The notes: a model not told the origin generated them from the sequence alone. A stretch of 14,157 nucleotides of DNA from Smittium culicis (GCA_001970855.1 LSSN01001729.1:1-14157); one strand, 5' to 3'; numbered from the stretch's first letter, positions 1 to 8,794 are shown. Program-made: numbers and translations.

Positions 1-1
1 A

Positions 2-281
2 AATGAAAATAAGAACTTACTGACTAAAGCTACCAGAATATCTTTATTCACATTGTGGTATGAATCAGATAGCAAAGTTAAACCGTCTACTTTTAAGCAC
101 TCCGACATTTAAAACAGTCATTTGATGCTATAACATATAAAGCTTATGATAATAGTGTTATTTGAGGGGTTTTTATAAATGAGTTAGTGCTACTAAATCG
201 GCTCCAGACAGGGTATTTGATGGCGATATAGAGGGTATTATTAATCTTGATGTAATAAATATTAAAACAGGATTTAGATAC
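2..281 (+). pseudogene. Possible remnant of an unidentified coding sequence
   Basis: Three neighbouring open stretches on the plus strand, in three different frames, read as plausible soluble protein when placed end to end: 2-109, 118-165 and 183-281. Stops and frame changes separate them, and no start codon or splice sites link them convincingly. The composition (mixed charged and hydrophobic residues, Gly and Asp present) differs from the Lys/Asn/Ile/Phe translations typical of the AT-rich spacer. I cannot name a family. The alternative is chance open frames in a region of higher G+C, which is about equally likely or more so. Confidence 0.2.
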
Positions 282-754
282 TGATGTTACAAAATCGAAC
301 AGTAGGTGGTGCTATATGATTGAAGAATGGACTATTGCGTATCTGGAGAAGAGAAAGTGAAAGTATATAATAAGTAGATTTAGAGGGAGGCTAAAAATGT
401 CGGGAAATTGGCAATAAAGTGAGCTGGAAAATTCAGAAGGAGCCAGACGAAGATTTGTGCTTTTTTTTTTATCAGTGAATATTCAAGTATAAACAAACGA
501 GGGTTTATAAAGTTATATGCAAAAAAGAAAGTTATTGATATAATACGGCGGTGATAAAGAATATAGATGTTTTGGGTTGAAAAAAAGAAAAGAACTATTA
601 CTTTATAAATGTCTGCCTGTATAAATTTACATTTAGTTTTTTTTTTGATTGATAAACTAATAAATATAAAACTTAATGTTTGTGCGACAATGAAAAAAGA
701 TCCCTGAATTGCATAAAAAAACTATTTTGATCCTCTCAGCAACCCGATACTTTA

Positions 755-782
755 TCTGCCAATTAAACTCTGCCAATTTACC
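755..782. repeat. 14-bp imperfect tandem duplication
   Basis: TCTGCCAATTAAAC at 755-768 is followed directly by TCTGCCAATTTACC at 769-782, with 12 of 14 bases identical. It looks like a small local duplication that has since picked up two changes. No function can be read from it. Confidence 0.6.
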
Positions 783-1423
783 ACTAACCAAAAAAACTTA
801 TCCCAGCCAGGTGAATACAATCTGGCCAATAATAATACTAATTTATGCCACGAGCTTAATTTCGCATATTAGCTCTTCTTTTTAATTTTATTTAGTAGTA
901 CAGTGGATATAAAAGATGTAATTAATATATCACAAGTCTACTCTGTCTACACTATAAAAAGATATAAGCTAAACACAGCTGAGATTTCATTATTATCTTT
1001 ACCAAATTAAGTAAAATCACGAGTTTAATAGTTATTTAATGCCATGCATAGAACAATATAATTGTGAAGCCGCGATTTTAATGACCTATCAAGTCATCGT
1101 TTCATGCTAGAGAGATATACCATAGATTGATATAGCTATTATAGCACCCTTGCTAACTAACACTGACTTATGCCAAGTTTCCATATACTATAAATCAATT
1201 GAATACTTGAGCTTTCTTTTGGTCTTGCTTAAAAACGCTAAATCTCTATGTGCGAAATGGCTGAACAAAATATAACCTAGCCATGCAGTGCTCTATATAC
1301 CTCTACCGCTGTACACACACCAACCTATGATGAGTTAGCGAGTATTTTAAGCTTGAGATTTTAGTAGCTGCAAAAGGAAACCAAAAATAAATACCTTCCC
1401 AAAAAAAAAAACAAACAGATCAG

Positions 1424-1467
1424 TTTTCCCGGAAGCAGATTTTCCCGAATATTAGTACGCGCAAAAA
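1424..1467. promoter_or_regulatory. Cluster of E2F/MBF-like motifs
   Basis: Within 44 bases there are TTTTCCCGG (1424-1432), TTTTCCCGA (1440-1448) and ACGCGCAAAAA (1457-1467). The first two match seven of eight positions of the E2F-type site TTTCCCGC. The third contains the ACGCG core of the fungal G1/S factor MBF. Such G+C-bearing motifs stand out in this AT-rich DNA. No convincing gene begins nearby on either strand, so a promoter role is only a possibility, and the cluster could be chance. Confidence 0.25.
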
Positions 1468-1860
1468 TTTCAATCAATCGTTATTTTTTTTACTTTCTGC
1501 ATTATGTATATTTGATTGGATTAAACCCGCATTCTCGTATTTATAGCTGAATTCCTAAAACAAAATAATCCGGTTTACTTATATTAAATCACATTATTAT
1601 TTGTTAGTCTACAGTTTTAAATTTATTTTTGGAATAAGCACTCATAATACCAATGCTATTTCTTTGTTCAGATACCTGTCAGTTCATCGTAGCCTTCCAA
1701 TAACTCTACTACAACTAACACAGGACTCTTCATCTGAGTTTCTGGAAGCTTTTATATCTACTTTATTAAACTGTGCTAACTATTATCTTATTGAAGTTGT
1801 TCAGAAGTGTTTTTTTATATATATGCTTACATACTTTTTTTCAATTAAAATTTCAAATTT

Positions 1861-1876
1861 ATCGACCAAAAATCAT
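1861..1876. repeat. Left target-site duplication of SINE-like element
   Basis: ATCGACCAAAAATCAT is repeated without a mismatch at 2042-2057. The two copies exactly bracket a segment ending in a poly(A) run. This is the mark left by target-primed reverse transcription of a poly(A)-tailed RNA. The bases outside the two copies differ (TTT before this one, AG after the other), so the duplication is 16 bp. Confidence 0.85.
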
Positions 1877-2041
1877 CCTTGAACCAATGCCCAGTGGGTA
1901 TGGAACTGCTAGAGCGGCGGATGGGGGTCGGTTGAAAAATTATTTTTTTAATATTTTTTTAGCTTTTTAAATATTTTTTTATAGTTTTTTGTATACTTAA
2001 AAAATTTTTTTAATAAACTCTCTGAGACAAAAAAAAAAAAA
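1877..2041 (+). mobile_element. SINE-like retroposon copy 1
   Basis: This 165-bp segment starts CCTTGAACCAATGCCCAGTG and has a G+C-rich head of about 60 bp (1877-1937). A strongly T-rich body follows, and it ends in a run of 13 A within the element (2029-2041), or 14 counting the first base of the repeat. It is flanked by a perfect 16-bp target-site duplication, so the insertion is recent. ATGCCCAGTGGG at 1887-1898 fits the pol III A-box pattern TGGCNNAGTNGG except for its first two bases. GGGTCGGTTGA at 1925-1935 is at best a poor B-box, so descent from a tRNA is possible but unproven. The segment encodes no protein; movement would need the enzymes of a LINE elsewhere in the genome. A second copy lies at 8795-8925 on the other strand. 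A processed copy of some other small RNA is the main alternative. Confidence 0.75.
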
Positions 2042-2057
2042 ATCGACCAAAAATCAT
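2042..2057. repeat. Right target-site duplication of SINE-like element
   Basis: This is a perfect copy of ATCGACCAAAAATCAT at 1861-1876. It follows the poly(A) tail of the inserted element directly; its first A could equally belong to the tail. Confidence 0.85.
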
Positions 2058-4515
2058 AGATTAAAAAAAAGTAACTGATTCTTTTGACATTAGATGCATC
2101 TGTTTCATATTAGCAGTATAAAATAAGACTATAATAGGAATATAATTTTCACAGCTTTAAAAATTCAACTTATAAAACAACTACATATTGGTAGATCCTT
2201 TATCAAGGGAAAACACTCCAATATCTATTACCGCTTAAATTACCATGTCACAATAAAAATCAAATTTATCCTGCTCAAATAAATTATTTAAAAATGAATC
2301 GTATAAATAGAAATGTATAAAATAATTCCTTAGAAAGACAATAAAAGCTGCACGTTTAAGCAATTTAATTGTTTATGGCCAATAGACTAACAGTATAACA
2401 AAGAGTTCCCTTTGTATATAATCCCTTATATATAATAAAATGACGATTAAAACTTCTTGTACGTTTTAAAACAATGGGCAAATTGTTATTATATACAAAT
2501 TTCTACTAAATGAATTGTACTTCTATTTCTGAAATAGTACTATTAGCTAATGTAAATCAAAAATAAAAGTAAGTGTTTTTTATAAGCACTTTAAAGGAGA
2601 GTGGAAATTGTTCTTACATACTATATTATCTCGTATATATACTAGCTCGTGGAACATAAATTCAAATAATTTATATCTATTAAATCTTTTTAAAAAATTG
2701 GTCTTTTTTAGCGATAACTACATCTGCAATACTGCTCAAATTTAAAAATAAAACAGATAATTATAAACCGGTTTAACTTTCTGGCGAAATGATTAAATCA
2801 TTGATTTTAAAAATAAAAACATCCTATACGCTAAGATTATCCTTAACAAGTATCTCAGCCAACTGCTTTTAATTTATTTAAATATCTTCTTTATACAATT
2901 GTGTTGTGATGTACCCCTATCAAGCAAAGTGTAGATTATATTTAAAGTCAAATGGTAAATATTCTTAATTCTATCTAAATTTTATAGCCAGATTCTCCAT
3001 ATTAAGCTCGGTTTACAACAGTCATTATACTGGGAATTCCGAGCAAAGAAGCACATTGTTCGAGACTAATATTATTGTGAAAATATTATTTTAATTATTG
3101 GTTGATTGGGAAAGATATTTTGGCTAATATATAAATTCATTTCATTTAGTAAGTATCGCTTGCTAAATGTGCGATTGATTTTTTCATTAATAGCTAATTT
3201 TTTACGTGGTTTTATACTCTGAGACTCTTTATACTTGAAATCAATTGCTTTGTAAATAATATTTCATTTAGACATTTACTAATAAATTTGATGAAATATC
3301 TTTCTTTTGGTGCTATTTCTATAGCAAAATAAATAATATAACAGATAAGTTTTTCCACAAAAAAACCATGCATAATCAACCTACCAATTTCAAAATTCAA
3401 AGAAGAAAGTGGGGTTCAATTAGCGGCTAAGCACTAGAAATCTATAAGTGACATATAAATAATTTTAGTGGGGTAAATTTTAATTTGAATAATCTAATCA
3501 TTATATTTTTTAAGCAAATCATTAATTCTAAAACTTAAAAAATAAATTTATAAATTTATTTCATTGAGCGCAAACATGGAACAATGAAAATATAACATAA
3601 ATATTGAAATATAATAATTACTTCCACTCTCCAATGCAAAATTTTATACTAATAATAAATAAATCAATCAGATATTCGATCATTCTTCATTGGCTACTTA
3701 TTAAATTTTCTCAGTTGTAATGCTTTTTATTTTATGAGCTCATAAAATCAAAGATATCCCATTTGATAAGATCTATTTGTTATGAGACAAGGTAGAATAT
3801 ATAAATTTATAAAGCATGCCTATATTTCAAGTGAAACTATGGAGAAGACCACTAATAAAAATATTATATTTTAGCTTCTTTTAAACAATAAGATACTTTT
3901 CAAAAATAAATAAAACATGTTTGAGACTGAAAACACCAACTTTTTTTTATAAAATGTTATATTAAAATTTTTAATCATAGTGTCATATCCAAAAGATCAA
4001 AACCTATTATGCTCTAATATCTATTTTTTTGTCCGTAAAAAAAAAAAAGAAACAGTTAGAATTCAAAAAAAAAAAAAATTGATAATTAATATTTTAATTT
4101 TTTTTATACAAAAAATCTCATGATAATCCTTTATAACATTTAGTTTGGATTTGATTACTCTTTTGACCTTTTCACGATTTTTTATACTATATTTATTTTC
4201 GCTGTTTTTTAATCACAATTTTTTTTAGCTTTTAGTAATATATTTGCTTTTTGTCATACTAATTTAGCTATTTATCTATAATTAATAACCAAAAACTCGC
4301 TAGATATAAGCAGTTTTGCTAGCACATCAACAGATATACAAGGTAAAAAACATAAAGTATTTTATAGTTATATATTTTTTGAATGTAATTACTCAAAATA
4401 TACGATATTTTTTATCTCTTGTGTGCAAATTTCGATTTTATATCCTAATAGACAAAATATTAAACAAATTATAATATCTATAGATTATAGCCGTCCTTAT
4501 TTTGTATTTATACAT
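2058..4515. other. AT-rich intergenic spacer
   Basis: I see no gene on either strand. The frames are dense with stops, and the longest open stretch (about 62 codons, minus strand, 3212-3400) has no ATG at its start and a spacer-like composition. The region holds long A runs at 4037-4048 (A12) and 4065-4078 (A14), a 10-bp palindrome AAACCGGTTT at 2765-2774 and a G+C-rich inverted repeat at 3006-3044. The last few hundred bases probably include the promoter of the gene at 4686, but I cannot point to a defined TATA box in such AT-rich DNA. Confidence 0.6.
3006..3044. repeat. G+C-rich 6-bp inverted repeat
   Basis: GCTCGG at 3006-3011 and CCGAGC at 3039-3044 are exact reverse complements separated by 27 bases. 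The loop contains the palindrome GGAATTCC (3033-3040). A stem with five G-C pairs is unusual in this spacer. The following TTCGAGA at 3060-3066 briefly suggests a T-loop, but no tRNA cloverleaf forms. Confidence 0.4.
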
Positions 4516-4597
4516 ATGTTTATATGAGGCATAAATGAAATATAACTTATTTTACTTGATAACTGGAATTTCGAGCTTAAAAGCGCATAGAAAATAA
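4516..4597 (+). promoter_or_regulatory. Chain of three upstream ORFs
   Basis: Three short ATG-initiated frames lie in the presumed leader of the gene at 4686: 4516-4527 (3 codons plus TGA), 4524-4538 (4 codons plus TGA) and 4535-4597 (20 codons plus TAA, peptide MKYNLFYLITGISSLKAHRK). Each ATG after the first overlaps the stop of the frame before it in an ATGA arrangement. There are no further ATGs between 4598 and the main start, which leaves 88 bases for reinitiation. If transcription starts upstream of 4516, these frames should lower or condition translation of the main frame. The transcription start is not visible, so their presence in the mRNA is inferred. Confidence 0.35.
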
Positions 4598-4660
4598 ATA
4601 AATTCAAAAAAACTTAGAATAAGATAAGTATCGATACAACTGGGAAAAAAAAGCAACTCA

Positions 4661-4676
4661 TAAGGTTTAAACCTTA
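4661..4676. promoter_or_regulatory. 16-bp perfect palindrome just upstream of the start codon
   Basis: TAAGGTTTAAACCTTA reads the same on both strands and ends nine bases before the ATG at 4686. In RNA it could fold as a 6-bp stem with a TTAA loop; in DNA it could bind a dimeric factor. The TAA at 4668-4670 inside it is the in-frame stop that fixes the limit of the main reading frame. Confidence 0.4.
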
Positions 4677-4685
4677 CAAAAGACT

Positions 4686-6902
4686 ATGGAAGACAAAAAC
4701 AAAGATAATGAGGAAAAATTGAAATCTTTGTTAAGTCTTTTAGGTAAAAAACAAAAAGAAAACTATTCAGATACAACACAAAATACAGATAGTGCAAATA
4801 CTTCAACGGAATACCCTATACAAACTGAAAAAAAAGCTGGTGGTGGTTTAAATCAAAATTCAATACCAAGTACAACACAAACAGATATTGTAGTTAATCA
4901 ATCTGGAATAACAGTCTCAATAGTAGAAAGAGTAATACCGGTGATACTCCCTACAGAAAAGGCTAATAAAATAGCCACAGATAGTGTGAACGGATTTTTT
5001 ACTAATCTTCCAACTGTAACTGTTTCTCAAACTCAACTTATAACCGTTCAAACAAATCTTCAAACAACATCCCCAAACATATTAACAAACAGCTATTCAA
5101 TAGATTCAAATGACCAGAATAGGGCAAATTCTTCATCAAAAGAAGGAATAAGTACAGGAATTATAATAATCATAGCATCATTTTCTCTGGTTATCATTTT
5201 ACTAGTAATTTGGATGCTAATCTATGTCACCAAAAAAAGCAAAAATAAACCTAAGCGTATAAAAAAATACGAAGATAGCTACGAAGATGACCTCTACCAA
5301 GACAAAGGCGGATATAGGAGCAGCCGGTTTGATGGATTTCAAAATAGGAATAACCGCATGAGAGATATGAGAGAGCAAGAAAACTATTTATACCATAATC
5401 GCTTTAATGACTATCATATAGAACCTATCGCAATTAATCCAGGATATTCAGCTGCCAGAGAAAAATTTGTTAATAGGTGGCCAAAATACAACGACGAATA
5501 TAATAATGTATATAACACCCCTGATATTGAAATGTATGGGTACAAACGACCAAAAACGATGATGATGGCGAATGCATACTCCGCTCCTCCAAATATTAGA
5601 ATCCCTGTTGTTGAAAATAAGAGCTATTTAGACTTGGACACAACTAGCGAATTGCTTGGCGAAGTTCGCGGGATTGACGGAAATCGGCTCAAAAATAATA
5701 AGCTTGCAACTAAACTACTCGAACAAAAAAAACAAAATCAACAGCTAAAAAACAAGCTATTGGCTAAAAAATTAGCTAGTCAACAAAAGCTAGAAACAAA
5801 GCTATACAACGAACTATTACAGGACTCGATCAACTCTCAAATAACAAACGAAAACACTAGTAGTACGGTGAGACATGAAAGAAGAGAAATCAAAAAACCT
5901 AGCCTACCTACTATAAGCTCAGCTGTCAATGAAGAAAGCGTATATTTAGATCAAAAACAAAACAAAGGTATAATGGGACTAGTTTCTGAAATGGTTAAAA
6001 GGCAAGTGGATGGTATTTGGGGAAATGTTAAGGAAAATGACAAGGAACATACCGATAATAATGATAGAAAGCTAAATAGAAATAAACCCTCTGCAAATTT
6101 GGATAGAGATAGAGAATATCCTAGTAGCGACGATAATCTTTCTGAAAAATACCACAAAAACTTCAAGAAAACTGAGTATAGGGTTTCTGACTACTTCAAA
6201 AGATTTAAAAAGAATTCAAATTCGGAAAATAGCAATAAAATAAATAAAAAGAGCATAAAACATTTATCAAATACGAAAATCAACTCATCATTCTCAGATT
6301 CATACATAGAAAAAATTAGAAATCGCCAAAAATTATCAGATATAAATAAGACTAGCAGCAAAAAATATAAAGGAAAATCATTCAGAGAAAAAAATGACAA
6401 TAGAATCACCCAAAAATATAGCTCAGAAATCGAAGATAAAAACCCAGGAATAATTTCTAGATCTCTTTCAAGCGTATCAATAATACAATTGCATAAAAAT
6501 ATTAAAAAATCAGAAAATTATCCTAACACATTCAAAAAACGAAATATTACAATGTTATCTAAAAACTCTACCGACTCGGAAGATTACCACCAAAATTCCC
6601 GAAATAAATCTGAATTTTATGAGAGTAAGGATAGCCTAGCACAAAAATATGATTTCACTATCAGGCATGACCCACCTCTTGGACCTTTAAAAGCTGTTGA
6701 AGGGCACGAACCTCTATTATCAGATGAGCTAACAATACAAAAAGGTGATGAAATTTTTGTCATCGGCGAGTTTTCTGATGGCTGGATTTTAGCTGTAATT
6801 TACACCAAAGGCTCTCCTGAAGGTATTATGGGAATGATACCCAGAAGGTGTGTATTTTTATCAAGCACTCCTTTTAACTCAAACCAAAATATTTCGAGTT
6901 AA
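4686..6902 (+). CDS. Single-pass membrane protein with C-terminal SH3 domain (Fus1-like layout)
   Basis: The frame encodes 738 residues without an intron. Residues 1-156 are Ser/Thr/Asn/Gln-rich with four N-glycosylation sequons (N26, N38, N71, N148) and no cleavable signal peptide. One hydrophobic helix spans about 157-181, followed by a basic stop, KKSKNKPKRIKK (183-194), which predicts an outside N-terminus and cytosolic C-terminus. Residues 195-300 hold 14 tyrosines, 338-380 form a Lys/Leu/Gln-rich probable coiled coil, and 450-650 are disordered and rich in Lys, Asn and Ser. A divergent SH3 domain fills about 664-727: DEL at 680-682, GD at 687-688, DGW at 698-700, GMIP at 716-719. The start is supported by an in-frame stop six codons upstream and a good context (A at -3, G at +4). 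The order matches yeast Fus1, which organises cell fusion, and resembles other fungal surface sensors. Orthology is not shown; a membrane-anchored scaffold or sensor is my inference. Confidence 0.9.
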   Translation: MEDKNKDNEEKLKSLLSLLGKKQKENYSDTTQNTDSANTSTEYPIQTEKKAGGGLNQNSIPSTTQTDIVVNQSGITVSIVERVIPVILPTEKANKIATDSVNGFFTNLPTVTVSQTQLITVQTNLQTTSPNILTNSYSIDSNDQNRANSSSKEGISTGIIIIIASFSLVIILLVIWMLIYVTKKSKNKPKRIKKYEDSYEDDLYQDKGGYRSSRFDGFQNRNNRMRDMREQENYLYHNRFNDYHIEPIAINPGYSAAREKFVNRWPKYNDEYNNVYNTPDIEMYGYKRPKTMMMANAYSAPPNIRIPVVENKSYLDLDTTSELLGEVRGIDGNRLKNNKLATKLLEQKKQNQQLKNKLLAKKLASQQKLETKLYNELLQDSINSQITNENTSSTVRHERREIKKPSLPTISSAVNEESVYLDQKQNKGIMGLVSEMVKRQVDGIWGNVKENDKEHTDNNDRKLNRNKPSANLDRDREYPSSDDNLSEKYHKNFKKTEYRVSDYFKRFKKNSNSENSNKINKKSIKHLSNTKINSSFSDSYIEKIRNRQKLSDINKTSSKKYKGKSFREKNDNRITQKYSSEIEDKNPGIISRSLSSVSIIQLHKNIKKSENYPNTFKKRNITMLSKNSTDSEDYHQNSRNKSEFYESKDSLAQKYDFTIRHDPPLGPLKAVEGHEPLLSDELTIQKGDEIFVIGEFSDGWILAVIYTKGSPEGIMGMIPRRCVFLSSTPFNSNQNISS

Positions 6903-7140
6903 AAAATACCACCCCTTTTCCTACACTAGAGATGAAATACATTACATAGCTGCTAAAACTAATCAATACCTAAAAGCGATTTTCAAACTTACCCTTTAAC
7001 TTTCAATATACCATAGACATTACATTGATTGCATTTACCCTTCATATTTAACCAAAGTACTTACCATATATATTCATTTACTTTTTTTTATCGCAATTTG
7101 TAAATTAGATCCACAAAATATATTTTCCGCACATATTTTC

Positions 7141-7146
7141 AATAAA
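7141..7146 (+). terminator. Candidate polyadenylation signal AATAAA
   Basis: A canonical AATAAA lies 239 bases after the stop codon of the SH3 gene. It is followed by a TTGTGTAATCTTTT stretch that would serve as a GU/U-rich downstream element. In DNA this AT-rich the hexamer also occurs by chance. Confidence 0.4.
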
Positions 7147-7189
7147 TCATTTCTTACCATATTTTATTGTGTAATCTTTTATTCCTCTC

Positions 7190-7195
7190 AATAAA
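7190..7195 (+). terminator. Second candidate polyadenylation signal AATAAA
   Basis: A second AATAAA, 44 bases past the first (CTCAATAAAAAATA context), may be an alternative 3' end for the SH3 gene transcript. The same caution about chance occurrence applies. Confidence 0.3.
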
Positions 7196-7660
7196 AAATA
7201 CTATCATATATTTAGGATAACTAATACCCTGGATTATATGTATCAACTAATATTTTCTCTACGTTTATTAAATCGGAAACTCTCAATTTTATTGTTTACA
7301 GCAATCTCAAAAATGTATAGTAAATGAAAGGAGATTAAAATTTTGATCCACAAAGAAATAAGAAAATTCTAATTATTTATTCAAATTTTTCATTTTGAAA
7401 TCACAAGTGAAACTAAAGATTATCATATCATATTTTCTGAATAACTTTTTTCTTTTTATAATATATTAAAATGTTAATAATAATCATTGTAAATCGTATC
7501 TATCTAAAAAAAAAAAATAGCTAAAGGATAGCCTTTTAATGATCATTGTTAATTTTTTGTTTCGATAATTTTCAAAAGACAAATTAATAGGACTAAATAG
7601 TAAAAAAAACGATTTCAATTAACTAATAATCACACATACACCACTATAGAATAATAAATT

Positions 7661-7735
7661 TATGGTTTTAATTTTTTTTAGATCTTACAAAACATCACAC
7701 TTTAGTATATATGTTTTCATTCTATTAAAACCATA
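7661..7735. repeat. 12-bp perfect inverted repeat with 51-base spacer
   Basis: TATGGTTTTAAT at 7661-7672 and ATTAAAACCATA at 7724-7735 are exact reverse complements. The flanking bases show no clear target-site duplication, so a miniature inverted-repeat element is not supported. Chance is possible given the AT content. Confidence 0.35.
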
Positions 7736-8185
7736 TTTTTATAAAAGTGTAAAATTTAGTTTCTATTATAACCCAAAGGATTATTAAGATTATATTATTC
7801 AAACCGTTTAAATTAAAAGGATCAAGTTTGAATGAGATATAAAAAACGAGCTTTTATCCAACATACTTTCTAGATAAATTTAGAAAATTTATAAACTCAA
7901 TATTATTGGTAAAGAATTAATTTTAATTGAATTGAATTGGATAAATACATTTAAAATAATGTGTAATAATTGAAAATAGAAAATAAGCTAGAAAAATAAC
8001 TAACAAAAAAAGTATATTTAATATGATATTCAACTGATAATAGCTATAGATCATAATTATTGTGTAAATGAGTTCATAATCATATCTAGTGTATTATATT
8101 ATATAATTTTCCAGGTAAAAGTATATTTTTACTTTAATTTTCATATATACGATAAAAGATCATCTATATACGATTTCAATCCAAG

Positions 8186-8203
8186 TCCCATAAAAATATG
8201 GGA
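8186..8203. repeat. Short perfect hairpin
   Basis: TCCCATA and TATGGGA pair perfectly around an AAAA loop, giving a 7-bp stem with three G-C pairs in very AT-rich DNA. It could act as a small RNA stem if transcribed; no gene adjoins it. Confidence 0.4.
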
Positions 8204-8784
8204 TTAATTTTATAAAAACTGCAATCTAAAAATTGTTTGAAAATCTAGTGAAATAAAAATTTTTTGATACTTTAAATATTATTACTGGTTAACTAATTAG
8301 CGGATAAAAATCTTATTATCTACTTATGAAAATTCTATTATACTATACTACTTTTTAAATCTTACAATTCATGGATTAAGGTAAAAAAATAAAATTTCTA
8401 AATTTGAAATAATATTAAAATTTTTAAATTTTGACCAACTACTTTTTTTTTTTCTAAAACAATTATGTGAGTATTGACTATTACGAAATTAATAAAAGAC
8501 TGCCTGAAATGAATTTAATCTATGGTATAAATGTTTGTTATTTCAAGGCTAGCAAAGTTGAGGTGTAATGTGAATCTATTTTTTTAGATTTTTGTTATAA
8601 AAGAACGCCTTCAAAATTTAATTTTTTGAATTTTAAACCTTTTAAATCTATTAAACCAGCTATTTATTTTAAAAAAAATTAAATTGATTTTATTATTTTC
8701 AAATGATTATAAATTTAAAAATTAAAGTTGTACAAGCTAAACTACTACTCACTATAATTAAGTTTATTTTTCTCATTAGTTTGA

Positions 8785-8794
8785 TTTGGACATG
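8785..8794. repeat. Target-site duplication at poly(A) side of SINE-like copy 2
   Basis: TTTGGACATG matches TTTGGGCATG at 8926-8935 in nine of ten bases. The pair brackets the minus-strand element and sits directly against its tail, here seen as a T11 run at 8795-8805. The single mismatch suggests an older insertion than copy 1. Confidence 0.6.

Larger units (their letters stand above)
1..1860. other. Gene-free, moderately AT-rich region with decayed coding-like pieces
   Basis: No complete gene is visible. G+C on lines I counted is roughly 25-40%, clearly above the spacer further right and close to that of the coding gene at 4686. Short open stretches follow one another in different frames: 2-109 (36 codons), 118-165 and 183-281 (33 codons, rich in Asp, Gly, Ile and Asn), each closed by a stop. 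This pattern would fit an old, eroded gene, but open stretches of this length are also expected by chance. I do not recognise a protein family in the pieces. The region also holds a T10 run at 461-470, an A11 run at 1401-1411, a 14-bp tandem duplication and a motif cluster that are listed separately. Confidence 0.5.
7196..8784. other. AT-rich intergenic spacer
   Basis: No gene is visible. Frames are broken by stops on both strands. It contains an A12 run at 7506-7517, a T11 run at 8443-8453, an inverted repeat at 7661-7735 and a short hairpin at 8186-8203. Base composition is lower in G+C than the region left of the gene. Confidence 0.6.

Noticed and set aside
1559..1882. Open stretch of about 107 codons on the plus strand
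   Set aside because: It has no ATG in its first 88 codons, its apparent start at 1601 is TTG, no convincing splice sites bound it, and its end runs into the target duplication and head of the inserted element. It could be a relic exon but there is no support.
1878..1935. Head of the SINE as part of a protein on the minus strand
   Set aside because: The reverse translations of both copies share a few residues (a PLGIGS-like and an MGIAS-like piece), but this follows from the shared nucleotides, and the poly(A) tails and target duplications set the element on the other strand.
1773..1970. Open stretch through the SINE head
   Set aside because: It begins at GTG, overlaps the previous stretch in another frame, and translates the non-coding element.
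2765..2774. Palindrome AAACCGGTTT
   Set aside because: It is short, isolated and far from any gene, so it carries little information.
2980..3070. Possible tRNA (GCTCGG near TTCGAGA)
   Set aside because: No acceptor, T-stem or anticodon stem of proper length forms; only the 6-bp inverted repeat remains.
3212..3400. 62-codon open stretch on the minus strand
   Set aside because: The apparent start is TTG, the composition is Ile/Phe/Lys-rich like spacer, and no motif is visible.
5951..6409. Two open frames on the strand opposite the SH3 gene
   Set aside because: They mirror the Lys/Asn/Ser-rich coding strand as Phe/Leu/Ser-rich translations and have no features of their own.
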